DNA of 64,000 nucleotides from Mucilaginibacter paludis DSM 18603 (GTDB taxonomy: Bacteria; Bacteroidota; Bacteroidia; Sphingobacteriales; Sphingobacteriaceae), in assembly GCF_000166195.2 (NCBI RefSeq), contig NZ_CM001403.1, positions 2,746,432 through 2,810,431 on the forward strand. Direction: 5' to 3'. A program made the position numbers and the translations under genes. How positions within the stretch are numbered: position 1 is the stretch's first letter; each line of letters begins with the position of its first letter. Under the pieces are notes generated by a model, which saw nothing but the letters and a program-made list of their open reading frames with translations, had not been told where the DNA came from and made no database searches. This document shows positions 26,408-37,758 of the stretch, piece by piece.

Positions 26408-26794
26408 ATGATCACAGAACTGGAAAAATTGCAGCGCAGGCTGGCCGGCCTCGACCCCAGCCTATACGTCCGTTTACAGGACGAGCGGCAAGTAACCGAA
26501 TACCTGAACAGCTTTCTGCGGATACCGGAACCGGAAGAAGCTTTATGCAACGTGCTTTCAGGCTCCTGCTATGAATACCTCGACAGCCTGATGGAAGAAG
26601 AATTTGAAGAGGAATACCTGCGTTTCAGCAGTGCGGGTATCCTGACCTACGAGCTGATCAACCTGGTGCTGGTCTGCGCTCCGGTGTTCCAGGAGTACAG
26701 CTTTCCAGAAAACGAGGATGACCGGATGCTGCGCTACGCCATCATCGGCACCGTTGCGGAATACCTGAAAGGAGGAATGGAAAATGGCCTTTAA
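26408..26794 (+). CDS. Hypothetical acidic protein at the end of the tra operon
   Basis: A 128-residue acidic helical protein without signal or membrane segment ([40 protein letters not shown]). I do not recognise it. It follows traN by 11 nt and overlaps the giant methylase-helicase gene by 11 nt, which suggests a partner of that protein rather than of the channel. Confidence 0.6.
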   Translation: MITELEKLQRRLAGLDPSLYVRLQDERQVTEYLNSFLRIPEPEEALCNVLSGSCYEYLDSLMEEEFEEEYLRFSSAGILTYELINLVLVCAPVFQEYSFPENEDDRMLRYAIIGTVAEYLKGGMENGL

Positions 26795-29700
26795 TCCTTC
26801 AGAAAAAATGGCCGGGAATATCGAGGCCATCCGCATTGCCCTCACCTGGGACAAAAAGCGCGCATTCAGCGAACAAGAGTTGGATACCTTACGGGCGTAT
26901 GCCGGTTTCGGCGGGTTGCGGGCCGTCTACTTTCCTTATGGTGAACGCGAAGAATGGATAAAACGCAATGCCTCGGATAACGATTTGCGCCTTTACCCGC
27001 AGGTCATGAAACTGCACGAACTATTAAGGCAACACTTGTCCGAAGCCGAATATAAACAGGCGGTAGAGGCCATGCGTCAAAGTTCCCTGACAGCCTTTTA
27101 TACCCCGGCCTTCGTACCGCAGGCGATTTACCAGGCATTAAAGTCACAGGGTATTGCACCCCGTAAATTATATGAGCCAAGCGCGGGCGCTGGTGTTTTT
27201 ATAGACGAAGCCATTAAACTTTTGCCTGCCTTAACGCAGGTCAGCGCAGTAGAAAAGGATATATTGACCGGCAAAGTCCTGGAAGCGATAGCCAGCAGCC
27301 TGCCCGTTCCTGCGGCTGTGCAGATCAAAGGGCTGGAAGATACGTCCGCTGCCGAAAAAGGGCAGCATGACCTGGTAACAAGTAATATCCCGTTCGGTAA
27401 TTTCTCGGTATTTGACCCGGCATACGCCAATAGCGGCATCACTTCCAAAATTCATAATTACTTTTTTGCCAAAGGACTGGATAAGCTGGGTGATGGCGGC
27501 ATCATGGCTTACCTGACCACCGATGCTTTTTTAAATAACCCGTCGAATGAATTGGCCCGGAAACATCTGTTTACCTCTGCCGACCTGATCAGTGTTTCGG
27601 TATTGCCGGATAACCTGATGAAAGAGATCGCCAATACAGAAGCACCCAGCCATTTGCTGATCGTTCAGAAAAATGACCATAAGGAAAGTTTTTCCAAAGC
27701 CGAAGAATTGCTGTTGACAACGATGGAACTGCGTAATGAACACGGTGAGTTCACGATGAATGCTTACCTCGTAGGCCGCATGGAATTGCTGTTGGGCGAC
27801 GAAATAGGTGCAGGCAGGGATCAGTACGGCAATGCTTCGCAAATGCTATGGCAGAACGGCAGCTTAGACGACTTGCTGCAACCTTTACAGGAGCAGATCA
27901 TTACCGGTTTTCAGCAGCACTTTGACCATGCCAAATGGGAGGCATTGCAACAAGGTTGGCAAAAACCGGAGGCCACGGCTCAGGATTTATACCCCTCCGA
28001 AACGGACAAGGCAAAGCAGTTTACCTTTCTGCCCGTACCTGAAGACAAAGGGGGAATCATGACTGTGCAGCTGGGTCTGTTTGACCAGGCCCCGGCACAG
28101 AACAACAACCGGGCGCAGGCTTATTTATCGGATGTTGACGCTGGAATGGTGGAGGCTTATACCGCACGCCTGATCAGCACGATCAAAACGACCGACCGGC
28201 CAGACCATGAAAGCCTGGTGATGATCACGGCCAAAGCGAAGGCCAACAACCGCTACCTGTATAAATTATACAGCAACGTGGCCGAGATCAAATTTCCTGC
28301 TAAGTGGTTTAACGGGAACGCCCTGAGTTATGAACTCAAAGCCCTGGCCGCCAAACTTAAATACTTTGGGCATGATTACCGCTACGAGGGCGACCAGAGC
28401 CTGGAATCCGCTTTTGCCCTCGGGGCCGACCGGGTGCAGCCCTTTACTCATATCAAGCCTTTTTATGTTAAGGACACCTTAGTAGTGCATTTGGGTAAGG
28501 CGGGCCTGATTGACACACCAAACCGGGACAGGGCTGATTTTAAACCATTCGAAGAGCAAAAACACACGGAGTTTTACGGAATGTATGTGCGCCTGCGAGA
28601 TAACTACCTTGCATTGTCCGCACTCGAAAGCGAAACCTTGCAGGAGCAGCCTGTCCAGCGGGAACATCTGAACCAGGCTTATGACGCGCTGCACGACAGG
28701 TTCGGTGAACTGAATAAAACCAATAACCGCGCACGCGTTTTAGCGGATGCAGCCTTCGGCTTCTTGTTGCTATCTTCTTTGGAGCGCAAGGAAAACGAGC
28801 AATGGATCAAAGCAGACATTTTTAACGGGCCGGTGTTCCCTCAGCAAACCGAACTGAAAACCGATGACCCTGCCGAGGCCCTGGCACGTTGCCTGAATGA
28901 CAAAGGCGGGGTTGACTTGTTGTATATCATGCAGGCTACCGGCCTCGGTGAAAGCGAGGTGATACGCGGGCTGAACCAGCATATCCTGCTTAACCCGGCT
29001 ACGCTGCAATGGGAAACCACCGATGCCTATCTGTCCGGCAACGTAGTAGAAAAATTAAGGGTAGCTGAAGCCATTGTCAAAGAAAATCCAGACGACCTGC
29101 AATTAGCGCGCAGCCTGGCGAACATCACCAGGGTACAGCCGGAACCTATCCCTTTTGAGCTGCTTGATTTTAACCTCGGCGAACGGTGGATACCCCTCGA
29201 TTATTACGAGCGTTTTGCCACTGACCTGTTCGGCTCTAATACGCAGATCGAATATTTTAATTCGCTGGATACCTTTAAGGTAAACTACCGCTATGCGACG
29301 GCGGCCATGTTAGCAGAATATACTATTACCCCGAAGCAGGGTAATAAAATGTACCCGAACAGCCTGCTTGAACATGCGCTGGAAAACACCTCGCCCTATT
29401 TCTCTTACAAGATCGGTGACGGCGAGGATGCCGTCCGCGTGCCGGATAACGATGCGATCCAACTGGCGCACCAAAAAGTAGAGAGTATGCGCGCCCGCTT
29501 CCTGGAATGGCTGAAAGAACGTCCGGACATTGAAAAACAGCAACTGGAAAAACTGTACAACGACACTTTTAATTGTTTTGTGCTGCGTGAATATGACGGC
29601 AGTCATTTAAAATTCCCCGGCCTGGATAAAAAAGCCCTGGGGATCGACGATTTATACAGCTCACAGAAAAATGCCGCCTGGCGCACCATTCAAAAAAGGG

Positions 29701-32312
29701 GGGCTTTGATTGACCATGAAGTAGGCTTAGGCAAAACGCTCACCATGATCGTCGCCGCGCAGGAAATGAAACGGCTGGGTATCGTTCATAAGCCGGTTAT
29801 CTTAGCCTTAAAAGCCAACGTTACGCAGATTGCCGATACCTACCGCAAGGCGTACCCAAATGCAAAAATATTGGCACCGGGCGAAAATGATTTTACGCCT
29901 GCTAAACGCCAGCAGCTTTTCCACCAGATCAAGAATAATAATTGGGACTGTATTATCCTGACCCATGACCAGTTCTTTAAAATACCCCAATCACCCGAAA
30001 TACAAAGGGATATTTTTCAGGCCGAACTGGATAATATTGAGATGGACCTGGATACACTGGCAGACCTGGGCGGCGAGATTAGCCGCCGGATGCTCAAAGG
30101 GTTGGAGATCCGGAGGAATAACCTGCAAACCAAGCTGAACGGTGTCCTTTATGCCATTGAGAACCAAAAGGACGCGGGCATCCACTTTCAAAGTATGCAC
30201 ATCGATCATTTATTTATCGACGAGGCGCATAAATTCAAAAACCTGTTGTTTAGTACGCGCCATAACCGCGTGGCGGGTCTGGGCAATCCCGAAGGCAGCC
30301 AGCGGGCGTTGAACATGCTGTTTGCCATCCGCACTTTGCAGCAAAAATTTAACAGCGACCTGTGTGCCACGTTCTTATCCGGCACACCTATTTCCAATAG
30401 CCTGACCGAAATGTATTTGATCTTTAAATACCTCCGGCCAAAAGAAATGGAACGGCAGCGCATCGAGAACTTTGATGCCTGGGCTGCGGTCTACGCGCGA
30501 AAAACCACTGATTTCGAATTTTCCGTAACCAACCAGATCGTGGCTAAGGAGCGTTTCCGTCATTTCATCAAAGTACCGGAGCTGGCCCTGTTTTATAACG
30601 AGATCACCGATTATAAAACGGCAAAGCATATCCAGTTGGACAAACCGGAACTGGATGAAACGCTGGTTAACATTAAGCCTACGCCTGACCAGGAAGACTT
30701 TATTGCCGCCCTGATGAAATTTGCAGAAACGGGTGATGCCACGCTGATAGGCCGTGCGCCGTTGACCAATGAGGAAGATAACGCGCGGATGTTGATCGCC
30801 ACCAATTACGCCAAGAAAATGTCGGCGGATATGCGCCTGATCAATCCTGATTATGAAGACCACCCGGACAACAAGGTGAACGTCTGCGCCCGCAAAGTGC
30901 AGGAGATCTACCATGAAAGTACGCCGCACCGGGGTACGCAGATCATTTTTTCAGACATCGGTACTCCCAAACCGGACGCGTTCAATATCTATGATGCGCT
31001 TCGCGATAAGCTGGTCAATGATTTTAACATCCCGCGTGACGAGATCACCTTTATCCATGACTGGACGGACAAGCAGAAACCGGAGTTGTTTAAAAAGATG
31101 AATAACGGGCAAATCCGTATCCTGATCGGCAGCACCGAGAAAGCCGGAACTGGGCTGAACGTACAAAAGCGCGTCATTGCGATGCACCACATGGATATAC
31201 CCTGGAAACCAGCCGAACTCGAACAACGCGATGGCCGTGGGGCCAGGCAGGGGAACTGGTTGGCAAAGACCCATTATGGCAATAAGGTGCGCAATTTCAT
31301 CTACGCAGTCGAGCAATCGCTGGACAACTATAAGTTCAACCTGCTCAAAAACAAGCAAACCTTTATTTCACAGATGAAAAACTGCGAGCTAAATGTGCGC
31401 ACACTCGACGAGGGTGCAATGGACGAGAAAAGCGGAATGAACTTTTCAGAATATATCGCCATTCTTTCCGGCGATACTTCACTGCTGGAAAAAACAAAGA
31501 TCGAAAAGCAGGTCGCAGTTTTGGAAAGCTGGAAGTCCACACATTTTAAAGAGGTGGCCAATGGCCGGTACAAGCTGGAATCGCTGGAAAAAGAACAGGC
31601 TAAAATTAGTGTCACCCTTGAAAAGCTGGTTATTGATGCCGCATCTTATAGCGGGGTTTTACAGCACGACAAAGACGGCATTAAGCTGAACCTGTTAAAA
31701 CTTTCGGGCCTGGCCTCGACAGATCCGGAGGCAATGGGCAAACACCTCATTGAGCTCTACCGCAAATGGGAGCCCAAACGCGACGAACCGGATAACCGTC
31801 AGATCGGTAGCCTATATGGTTTTGACCTATACATCCGGCGGGAACGCGAGACATTTGAAATGGACGGCCTGTTTCAGTCGAGGAACTTTAACAGCCTATA
31901 TGCAGAAAGTCCGCAGACGGGTATCAAATACATGCAAAGCAACGGTGCGCCGAACGTGGACAATCCCAAACTGGCAGCGCGGTATTTTCTGAATGCGATT
32001 GACCGGGTAAATTCCTTAAAAGAGAAATACCAGAGTGATCTCACCGGAATTAAAAAGGAAATACCCCTATACCGCGCCATAACGCAAAAACCATTTGAAA
32101 AGGAGCAGGAACTGCTGGAAATGAAGCATGAACTCGCCCGTCTTGAAAAAGAGATCTCCGCCAAAATCCAGGCGAACCAAATGAAAGGCGGCGAGGCAAC
32201 CATCGAACTACCGGGCGAGGCTATCCAAGCCGATGACAATATCCGTTCCATCCGGCCCCCGGAGGATGACGACGACGAAACGGAATACCGCAGCACCGGT
32301 ATTGGCCGGTAA
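26784..32312 (+). CDS. Giant N6-methylase / SNF2-type helicase fusion of the ICE
   Basis: An 1842-residue cytoplasmic protein. The N-terminal third is a class I methyltransferase-like domain: SAM motif [20 protein letters not shown], and [15 protein letters not shown] where N6-adenine enzymes have NPPF. The C-terminal half is an SF2 helicase: Walker [15 protein letters not shown] box [11 protein letters not shown], motif [12 protein letters not shown], and motif [15 protein letters not shown] coiled-coil tail follows. This fusion is a standard Bacteroidota ICE protein. It is thought to protect or process incoming DNA, but its role is not proven. Confidence 0.9.
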   Translation: MAFNPSEKMAGNIEAIRIALTWDKKRAFSEQELDTLRAYAGFGGLRAVYFPYGEREEWIKRNASDNDLRLYPQVMKLHELLRQHLSEAEYKQAVEAMRQSSLTAFYTPAFVPQAIYQALKSQGIAPRKLYEPSAGAGVFIDEAIKLLPALTQVSAVEKDILTGKVLEAIASSLPVPAAVQIKGLEDTSAAEKGQHDLVTSNIPFGNFSVFDPAYANSGITSKIHNYFFAKGLDKLGDGGIMAYLTTDAFLNNPSNELARKHLFTSADLISVSVLPDNLMKEIANTEAPSHLLIVQKNDHKESFSKAEELLLTTMELRNEHGEFTMNAYLVGRMELLLGDEIGAGRDQYGNASQMLWQNGSLDDLLQPLQEQIITGFQQHFDHAKWEALQQGWQKPEATAQDLYPSETDKAKQFTFLPVPEDKGGIMTVQLGLFDQAPAQNNNRAQAYLSDVDAGMVEAYTARLISTIKTTDRPDHESLVMITAKAKANNRYLYKLYSNVAEIKFPAKWFNGNALSYELKALAAKLKYFGHDYRYEGDQSLESAFALGADRVQPFTHIKPFYVKDTLVVHLGKAGLIDTPNRDRADFKPFEEQKHTEFYGMYVRLRDNYLALSALESETLQEQPVQREHLNQAYDALHDRFGELNKTNNRARVLADAAFGFLLLSSLERKENEQWIKADIFNGPVFPQQTELKTDDPAEALARCLNDKGGVDLLYIMQATGLGESEVIRGLNQHILLNPATLQWETTDAYLSGNVVEKLRVAEAIVKENPDDLQLARSLANITRVQPEPIPFELLDFNLGERWIPLDYYERFATDLFGSNTQIEYFNSLDTFKVNYRYATAAMLAEYTITPKQGNKMYPNSLLEHALENTSPYFSYKIGDGEDAVRVPDNDAIQLAHQKVESMRARFLEWLKERPDIEKQQLEKLYNDTFNCFVLREYDGSHLKFPGLDKKALGIDDLYSSQKNAAWRTIQKRGALIDHEVGLGKTLTMIVAAQEMKRLGIVHKPVILALKANVTQIADTYRKAYPNAKILAPGENDFTPAKRQQLFHQIKNNNWDCIILTHDQFFKIPQSPEIQRDIFQAELDNIEMDLDTLADLGGEISRRMLKGLEIRRNNLQTKLNGVLYAIENQKDAGIHFQSMHIDHLFIDEAHKFKNLLFSTRHNRVAGLGNPEGSQRALNMLFAIRTLQQKFNSDLCATFLSGTPISNSLTEMYLIFKYLRPKEMERQRIENFDAWAAVYARKTTDFEFSVTNQIVAKERFRHFIKVPELALFYNEITDYKTAKHIQLDKPELDETLVNIKPTPDQEDFIAALMKFAETGDATLIGRAPLTNEEDNARMLIATNYAKKMSADMRLINPDYEDHPDNKVNVCARKVQEIYHESTPHRGTQIIFSDIGTPKPDAFNIYDALRDKLVNDFNIPRDEITFIHDWTDKQKPELFKKMNNGQIRILIGSTEKAGTGLNVQKRVIAMHHMDIPWKPAELEQRDGRGARQGNWLAKTHYGNKVRNFIYAVEQSLDNYKFNLLKNKQTFISQMKNCELNVRTLDEGAMDEKSGMNFSEYIAILSGDTSLLEKTKIEKQVAVLESWKSTHFKEVANGRYKLESLEKEQAKISVTLEKLVIDAASYSGVLQHDKDGIKLNLLKLSGLASTDPEAMGKHLIELYRKWEPKRDEPDNRQIGSLYGFDLYIRRERETFEMDGLFQSRNFNSLYAESPQTGIKYMQSNGAPNVDNPKLAARYFLNAIDRVNSLKEKYQSDLTGIKKEIPLYRAITQKPFEKEQELLEMKHELARLEKEISAKIQANQMKGGEATIELPGEAIQADDNIRSIRPPEDDDDETEYRSTGIGR

Positions 32313-32351
32313 GCCGCAGCAACACATTCACCCTTATAAGACAGCAATCCA

Positions 32352-32861
32352 ATGATCCATTTCGAGCATATCCGGTGCCCCCTGCATCGCTATACGTTTA
32401 CAGTCGGGCCAATACGCCGTTGGGTGGAAAAGGAATGCGAAGGGAAAGTGCTGAACCTGTTTTGCGGCCCCACCCGTTTGGCCCTCAATGAAATTCGGAA
32501 CGACCTCAACCCGGACATGCCAGCCGATCACCACCTCGACGCGCTCGAATTTCTGCGCACCTGGAACGGAGAAAGATTTAATACCATCCTGCTTGACCCG
32601 CCGTATGCCTACCGTAAAAGCATGACTATGTACCAGGGTATGATATGCAGCCCGTTCAGGCAGCTTAAAGATGCTATTCCCGCTTGTCTTTATCCGGGCG
32701 GCCTGGTGATCACCTTCGGCTACCATTCGGTGGTCATGGGCAGAAACCGTCAGTTTGAACCGGAAAAGATCGCTCTGTTCAGTCATGGCGGCGCGATACA
32801 TGATACCATTGCCACCGTCGAGCGTTACGTTCCGACCCAATTGAGCCTGCCACTTACCTAA
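32352..32861 (+). CDS. Small class I methyltransferase with a DPPY motif
   Basis: A 169-residue protein with a SAM-binding motif (VLNLFCGPTRLALNE), an acidic loop (NDLNPDMPADHHLDALEFL) and a DPPY catalytic motif (ILLDPPYAYRKSM). It lacks a target-recognition domain and is shorter than stand-alone adenine methyltransferases. Proteins of this shape are common next to coupling-protein genes in Bacteroidota ICEs. It may act with the giant methylase-helicase 40 nt upstream. Confidence 0.75.
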   Translation: MIHFEHIRCPLHRYTFTVGPIRRWVEKECEGKVLNLFCGPTRLALNEIRNDLNPDMPADHHLDALEFLRTWNGERFNTILLDPPYAYRKSMTMYQGMICSPFRQLKDAIPACLYPGGLVITFGYHSVVMGRNRQFEPEKIALFSHGGAIHDTIATVERYVPTQLSLPLT

Positions 32862-32924
32862 CAGTAAATTAGGGAAGACTGCCGGTGGCAGCCCTCCTGA
32901 CATCCTTAAAAATCAATCAACATT

Positions 32925-34955
32925 ATGGAGGAAACCCATGAGCAGCACAAACTGCATGGCTTTATGCAATGCGCCATTTATATTTCCATAGCACTCGAAG
33001 CCAGCTTGTTTATTTATCTAAAAGCCCCGTTCTGGGGCTTTTTTGCTAAAGCGTTAATCAAGATCAGCCATATCGCGATCTATCATGAATTGTTTTACAG
33101 CAAGCTGTCCACGTTGTTGCTGATCTGCCTGGTCAGTATAGGCACACTGGCAAAAAAAGAAACTGACCTTGACCCCAAAAAGCACATCGTTTACCCCTTA
33201 ACAGCCGGGCTGCTTTTATTCTTCGGCAGCCTGCTGTTATACAATCGTCCCTCCGGGCTGGCCTTTGCCTATACCAGCTGGTGCAACCTTTTTTATATGA
33301 TTTGTTCATTTGCAGGGGCATTGATGACCAGCCTGGCGATGGATAATGTTTCCAAACTCATCCGTTCCGGTCTGGGCAAGGATGTGTGGAACGTCGAAGG
33401 TGAAAGCTTTATGCAGCCGACCGTTCCGGTGAATACGCGCTATTCGGTCAATATCCCGATGCAGTTCTACTTTAAAGGCAAGGTCAGGGACGGCTGGATC
33501 AACATTGTCAACCCCTTCCGGGGAACGCTGCTGATTGGTACGCCCGGTTCTGGAAAGTCCTACGGTATCGTTAATTCGTTTATCCGGCAGATGATCGCTA
33601 AGGAGTTTTCGGCGGCCATTTATGATTTCAAGCACCCCGATCTCGGAAAGATCGCCTATTACCAATACCTCTTAGCTAAACAGCAAGGCAAATGTAAAAA
33701 GCACAGTTTCCACGTCATTAATCTGACTGACGTGGAGCGAAGCCGCAGGGTGAACCCCTGGCGCAGCGAGTACCTGCGGACGCTGGCAGATGCTTCCGAA
33801 AGCACAGAAGGCTTGGTCGAAGCGATGAAGAAGGGTGACCGGAGCAGTGGCAGTGACCAGTTTTTCACACAATCGGCCATTAACTTCTTATCTGCCTGCG
33901 TTTATTTCTTCAGCAAGTACAACGGAGGCAAATATTCCAGCTACCCGCATGTACTGGCTTTTCTGAACCGCTCTTACGATGAGATATTTACCACGCTGTT
34001 TACTGAGCCGGAACTGACCTCGTTATTGTCGCCATTCCGCAGCGCCTACCAGATGCGCGCCTTTGATCAATTGGAAGGACAGGTAGGCACCCTGAAGATA
34101 TTTATCAGCCGCCTGGCAACCAAAGAAACCTTTTGGGTGTTCTCCGGCGATGACTTTAACCTGAAAATATCGGACAAGGAAAATCCGGGCATCCTGGTGT
34201 TAGCCAATGACCCGGCTACGCAGAGCATCAACTCGGCCTGCTACTCGGTGATCATGAACCGCGTGACCCAGGTCATCAATTCCAAAGGGAATAACCCGGT
34301 CGGCCTGCTGATCGACGAAGCCCCAACCTTGTATACGCACAAGATCGAAAACCTGATCTCACAGGCCAGGAGCAATCTTTCGGCGGTACTTTTAGGCTTG
34401 CAGGAATTGCCGCAGCTCAACCAGCAATACGGTAAAGATACCGCTGCTACCATCACCTCGGTAGTCGGCAACCTGCTGTCCGGTTCAGTGCGCAACAAGG
34501 AAACTTTGGAGTGGCTGGAAAGGCTATTAGGCAAAAATAAGCAGATCGGCGAAGGATTGTCCATTGACCGCAACAAAACCAGCACCTCGCTGAACGAGAA
34601 GCTGGAATCCCTGATACCGGCCGGTAAGATCGCTTCGCTGAATACCGGGGAAATGGTAGGGCTGATCGCCGCCGATGTACAGGAGATCTTTACGGGCAGG
34701 TTTGAAACCTCTGCCATCAATTGCCGGGTAAACCTGGACCGCAGGGAGATCGAGGCTGAAGAAGCCAACTACAAAGACCTGCCTGTGTACTATGACTTCG
34801 CTGGCAAAAAGGACGAAATCCTTTTACAGAACTTCTTTAAGATCAACCGGGAGGTCGAGGAAATTATAAAGCAGTTCAAACCCGCCGTGCCGCCACCAGT
34901 GCCGCCTGCCAACAAGGGCAGCATGAACATGACCTACAAGAAAAAAAATCATTAA
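32925..34955 (+). CDS. Type IV coupling protein (VirD4/TraG-like)
   Basis: A 676-residue protein. Four hydrophobic segments lie in the first 150 residues (for example AIYISIALEASLFIYLKAPF; FTAGLLLFFGSLLLYN-type helix). Walker A is LLIGTPGSGKSYGIV and Walker B is VGLLIDEAPTLYT. VVGNLLSGSVRNKETLEW follows, where the coupling-protein motif is expected. It links the relaxosome to the channel. A perfect intrinsic terminator hairpin lies within codons 32-40. It lies 63 nt downstream of the methyltransferase gene. Confidence 0.92.
   Translation: MEETHEQHKLHGFMQCAIYISIALEASLFIYLKAPFWGFFAKALIKISHIAIYHELFYSKLSTLLLICLVSIGTLAKKETDLDPKKHIVYPLTAGLLLFFGSLLLYNRPSGLAFAYTSWCNLFYMICSFAGALMTSLAMDNVSKLIRSGLGKDVWNVEGESFMQPTVPVNTRYSVNIPMQFYFKGKVRDGWINIVNPFRGTLLIGTPGSGKSYGIVNSFIRQMIAKEFSAAIYDFKHPDLGKIAYYQYLLAKQQGKCKKHSFHVINLTDVERSRRVNPWRSEYLRTLADASESTEGLVEAMKKGDRSSGSDQFFTQSAINFLSACVYFFSKYNGGKYSSYPHVLAFLNRSYDEIFTTLFTEPELTSLLSPFRSAYQMRAFDQLEGQVGTLKIFISRLATKETFWVFSGDDFNLKISDKENPGILVLANDPATQSINSACYSVIMNRVTQVINSKGNNPVGLLIDEAPTLYTHKIENLISQARSNLSAVLLGLQELPQLNQQYGKDTAATITSVVGNLLSGSVRNKETLEWLERLLGKNKQIGEGLSIDRNKTSTSLNEKLESLIPAGKIASLNTGEMVGLIAADVQEIFTGRFETSAINCRVNLDRREIEAEEANYKDLPVYYDFAGKKDEILLQNFFKINREVEEIIKQFKPAVPPPVPPANKGSMNMTYKKKNH
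33020..33044 (+). terminator. Intrinsic terminator hairpin inside the coupling-protein gene
   Basis: AAAAGCCCC-GTTCT-GGGGCTTTTTT: a nine-pair stem (counting A-T) with a T-tract, lying in the coding sequence for the N-terminal membrane segment. It mirrors the hairpin inside traF. Confidence 0.6.
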
Positions 34956-34974
34956 CCCTTAAATCCTTTTTGAT

Positions 34975-35415
34975 ATGACAGAAGAATTATACGGCACCTA
35001 TGCCCAGGTGCATCCCAGGCTATTGGAAGACCCCGCAGAACGCCAGGGGCAGATCGGCATGTTCACATACGCCGAAGCCGGTAAAGATGATTTTTACCTC
35101 AGTTTCCCGGACGGAAAACAGGGACGGTACAGCAGCAATGAGTTGCTCGTATTGCGAAAAGGCAATGATACTTACCGGGATGTGGTTTCCCGCGTCGCAG
35201 AACTGACAACGCCCGAGTTTCGCACCTTGTTGCAGGTCAGTCTTAAACAGCAATCCATCTATCCATTGGATCATAAAGCAGCCCTGGAACTGGCAACGAC
35301 CAATGAAACGACCGCGAAATTCAGCCTGATCGCCCTCAGCGACAAGTTGGGCATTCAGCAAAGTCAGCAAATTGAACAGGATGATGAACACCAAGGCCAC
35401 CGCCGTGGCCGCTAA
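34975..35415 (+). CDS. Hypothetical protein, copy 1 of a tandem pair
   Basis: A 146-residue soluble protein. The N-terminal half is beta-rich (YAQVHPRLLEDPAERQGQIG, DDFYLSFPDGKQGRYSSNEL), resembling an SH3-like barrel. The C-terminal half is helical (EFRTLLQVSLKQQS). The next gene has the same layout (VHPLLTHDPQRMQGQVGIIS, EVYVEFPYNKTGIYSKDAVL), so the pair is a tandem duplication. Function unknown. Confidence 0.6.
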   Translation: MTEELYGTYAQVHPRLLEDPAERQGQIGMFTYAEAGKDDFYLSFPDGKQGRYSSNELLVLRKGNDTYRDVVSRVAELTTPEFRTLLQVSLKQQSIYPLDHKAALELATTNETTAKFSLIALSDKLGIQQSQQIEQDDEHQGHRRGR

Positions 35416-35422
35416 AAGTAAT

Positions 35423-35848
35423 ATGATGGAACAACTATATAACAAAGGGGTGATCGTACATCCCTTATTGACCCATGATCCGCAGCGGATGCAGGGCCAG
35501 GTCGGGATTATCAGCAATATTGTTCATGAAAATGATGAGGTCTATGTCGAATTTCCGTATAACAAGACCGGTATTTACAGCAAGGACGCGGTGCTAACCT
35601 TGGTGCCGAAGGGGATGTTACTGGCTCATATACATGATAAACTGGAAGAACTCGAACCAAAGGAGGTGCGTATCCTGTTGGATATTTACAAGTTGCAACG
35701 GAACGGGCAACCCGCAGCTATCGAGGAAGCATTGCGCTGGGCCATTGGCTACGATACCATAGGGCGGGATGCCCTCGTGACCGTAAATGACTATATCGAC
35801 AGGGGACTGTCCGAGGATATAGTTCAACATCAGGCCATAGGCCGGTGA
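35423..35848 (+). CDS. Hypothetical protein, copy 2 of a tandem pair
   Basis: A 141-residue protein started at 35423 (MMEQLYNKG), 7 nt after the previous stop; earlier Mets would extend into the upstream gene. It shares the SH3-like N-terminal segment with copy 1. The helical C-terminal half (LLDIYKLQRNGQPAAIEEAL) differs. It overlaps the M23 peptidase gene by 4 nt. Function unknown. Confidence 0.6.
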   Translation: MMEQLYNKGVIVHPLLTHDPQRMQGQVGIISNIVHENDEVYVEFPYNKTGIYSKDAVLTLVPKGMLLAHIHDKLEELEPKEVRILLDIYKLQRNGQPAAIEEALRWAIGYDTIGRDALVTVNDYIDRGLSEDIVQHQAIGR

Positions 35849-36366
35849 AAGCCCGGCTATTGACCTATTGGTTAACGATATGGTGCTTACTGACGGTGAT
35901 CAATACGGTTGCAGCCCAGGATAGCAGCCGTATTTTATCTGCGCTCCCTTTACGATCATTGCGAATAACATCGCCTTTTGGCTACCGCATCCATCCGGTA
36001 ACCGGCTTAAGACAGTTTCATAACGGCGTAGATCTTCGGGCGCACCGGGACACCGTTTTTGCCGTGATGGACGGCGTGGTCGTTCAATCCGGTTATGACC
36101 GTTTATTGGGGTTCTACGTCAAGGTCGCCCATGCCATGCATTTAATCAGCATTTACGGGCATTTATCCTTTCCCTGCGTGTTTTCCGGTGAAACAGTCAC
36201 ACTGGGCCAGGCTCTCGGCCTCACGGGGTGCAGTGGGCGCACAACCGGCGAACACCTGCACTTCAGTATTCTTTACAACGGGCGTTATATCGACCCGCTT
36301 CAATTCCTTTCCAAAATTTTAATAATACCACAATCAAAAATCCAATATGATACAGCAAATTTTTAA
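35845..36366 (+). CDS. M23-family (LytM) peptidoglycan endopeptidase
   Basis: A 173-residue exported protein (signal ending VAAQD). The zinc-peptidase core is intact: FGYRIHPVTGLRQFHNGVDL with the HxxxD pair, the GH of ISIYGHLSFP, and GEHLHFSI for the HxH. It lacks extra domains. Peptidoglycan-cleaving enzymes of this kind open the wall for the mating channel in ICEs. It overlaps the next gene by 20 nt. Confidence 0.9.
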   Translation: MKARLLTYWLTIWCLLTVINTVAAQDSSRILSALPLRSLRITSPFGYRIHPVTGLRQFHNGVDLRAHRDTVFAVMDGVVVQSGYDRLLGFYVKVAHAMHLISIYGHLSFPCVFSGETVTLGQALGLTGCSGRTTGEHLHFSILYNGRYIDPLQFLSKILIIPQSKIQYDTANF

Positions 36367-37126
36367 CGAAGATGAGCTGCCAATGGCAGACCTCGAAAAG
36401 ATCGGACTGGCCAGTGGAGGCCATCTGTCACTGGAAACCGAAGACCTGCAAGCATTGGTATCGGGCAGGAGAACCAATATGCTACGATTGAAAAACCTTT
36501 CCGGCGATGGACTGCAAATTCCCGAACTGGATGCCAAGCTCTCCTTAAAACCCAATGAGAGCGGCAACCTGGATCTGCTTGTACATCCCATTTACCGGGA
36601 ACCTCAATTCCCGGATTTTTTAACCGACACAGAGGCCGAAGAACTGGAAAGAGGCCAGGCAGTGAGTATCTGGAAACTGGTCAAAGACGAAAATAACCAG
36701 ACCAGGGATATTCTGATCGAGTTTGACCAGGAAACCAAGGAGTTTATCATCACCGATACCGAGAAGATCCTGATCCCTGACCTGGTGAATAATGAGTACT
36801 TAACTCCTGAACAAAAAGAGCGGTACCGTAAAGGCAAGGAAGTTGAAATATCAGATGGTACGAAACTTCAGTTTTCCGGTACGGAAAGGCAAGGCGTCCG
36901 CTCTAACCGATTGGCATTAGTCGCCTCGATCATTGTTGACGGCGGTGTTTCTTATATGCTTTATCAGGGTTTGAATGCCTTATTTGGCAAGAAACGCAGC
37001 GAAAAAGAATCTTTGCAGTCCAGCGCGGGATATGAGCAGGCATTACGGGATATGGACGCTAACAAAAATGCATTGGCGCAATATGAAAGTAATAGCCGCG
37101 AGAATTTACGGAAGTTCAGCCGCTGA
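36347..37126 (+). CDS. DUF4099/DUF3945-like ICE protein with one membrane segment
   Basis: A 259-residue protein. The N-terminal segment ELPMADLEKIGLASGGHLSL resembles DUF4099, and the middle (FLTDTEAEELERGQAVSIWK, LTPEQKERYRKGKEVEISDG) resembles DUF3945. A hydrophobic stretch (LALVASIIVDGGVSYMLYQG) near residue 190 could insert in the membrane. Such proteins are frequent in Bacteroidota ICEs without known function. It abuts the next gene (stop and start share one base). Confidence 0.6.
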   Translation: MIQQIFNEDELPMADLEKIGLASGGHLSLETEDLQALVSGRRTNMLRLKNLSGDGLQIPELDAKLSLKPNESGNLDLLVHPIYREPQFPDFLTDTEAEELERGQAVSIWKLVKDENNQTRDILIEFDQETKEFIITDTEKILIPDLVNNEYLTPEQKERYRKGKEVEISDGTKLQFSGTERQGVRSNRLALVASIIVDGGVSYMLYQGLNALFGKKRSEKESLQSSAGYEQALRDMDANKNALAQYESNSRENLRKFSR

Positions 37127-37752
37127 TGCACCCTTTTCTGACCAGACTCGGCGTTTCCGCAGAAATACAGGCTTTCTTTCAAGAATCCTGTATGGTCGAT
37201 GTTAAAGGGAACCTGTTGTTCTCTTATGGCGATTCCACTGAAACATACGGCCTTGCTTTCCATCGTGTTCCGGCCTCAGGCGGTATATGGTTGGCGGGAA
37301 ACAGCGATTACAATTTGATCAGGCAAGTTTTTGTCTGCCGGTCGGCGATGGATGCCATAGCCTTCCTCAGCCTTAACTACAAGGCATTTCCTGATTTTGA
37401 TCAATTGTTTTTCGTGGCTACAGGTTTACGTCCCTGCCGGGCGCAACTCGATTGGATCGTTGCCAACTTTCCACACCGCAAAATCGGCCTGTTATTCGGC
37501 AATGATCTGCTGGACAAAATCACCGACCTGAAAGTAGCGGCAGGCCTGCACAGCTTATTCCTGTCCGTTACCCTTTCAGGTGACACGGTAAACGTTAGGT
37601 TCCTCTACCGCGATTACCGTTTTACAACCGATAGATTCTCTTTAAATCAATTTGAAAAACAGTCCGGCCAGCGTTTTCGCTGCCGGACTGTTAAACCCAG
37701 GCGCGCCGTTTCCTGGGCAAATCAATTATTTCAAAAACTTGCTAAAAAATAA
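37126..37752 (+). CDS. Toprim-like protein lacking most catalytic acids
   Basis: A 208-residue protein. VFVCRSAMDAIAFLSLNYKA, then LFFVATGLRPCRAQLDWIVA and KIGLLFGNDLLDKITDLKVA follow the toprim order, but Glu is replaced (CRS) and only one Asp remains in the DxD position. It may bind but not cleave nucleic acid, or be a non-catalytic partner of the primase at 9518. The basic tail (RCRTVKPRRAVSW) supports nucleic-acid contact. Confidence 0.5.
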   Translation: MHPFLTRLGVSAEIQAFFQESCMVDVKGNLLFSYGDSTETYGLAFHRVPASGGIWLAGNSDYNLIRQVFVCRSAMDAIAFLSLNYKAFPDFDQLFFVATGLRPCRAQLDWIVANFPHRKIGLLFGNDLLDKITDLKVAAGLHSLFLSVTLSGDTVNVRFLYRDYRFTTDRFSLNQFEKQSGQRFRCRTVKPRRAVSWANQLFQKLAKK

Positions 37753-37758
37753 AAAGTC

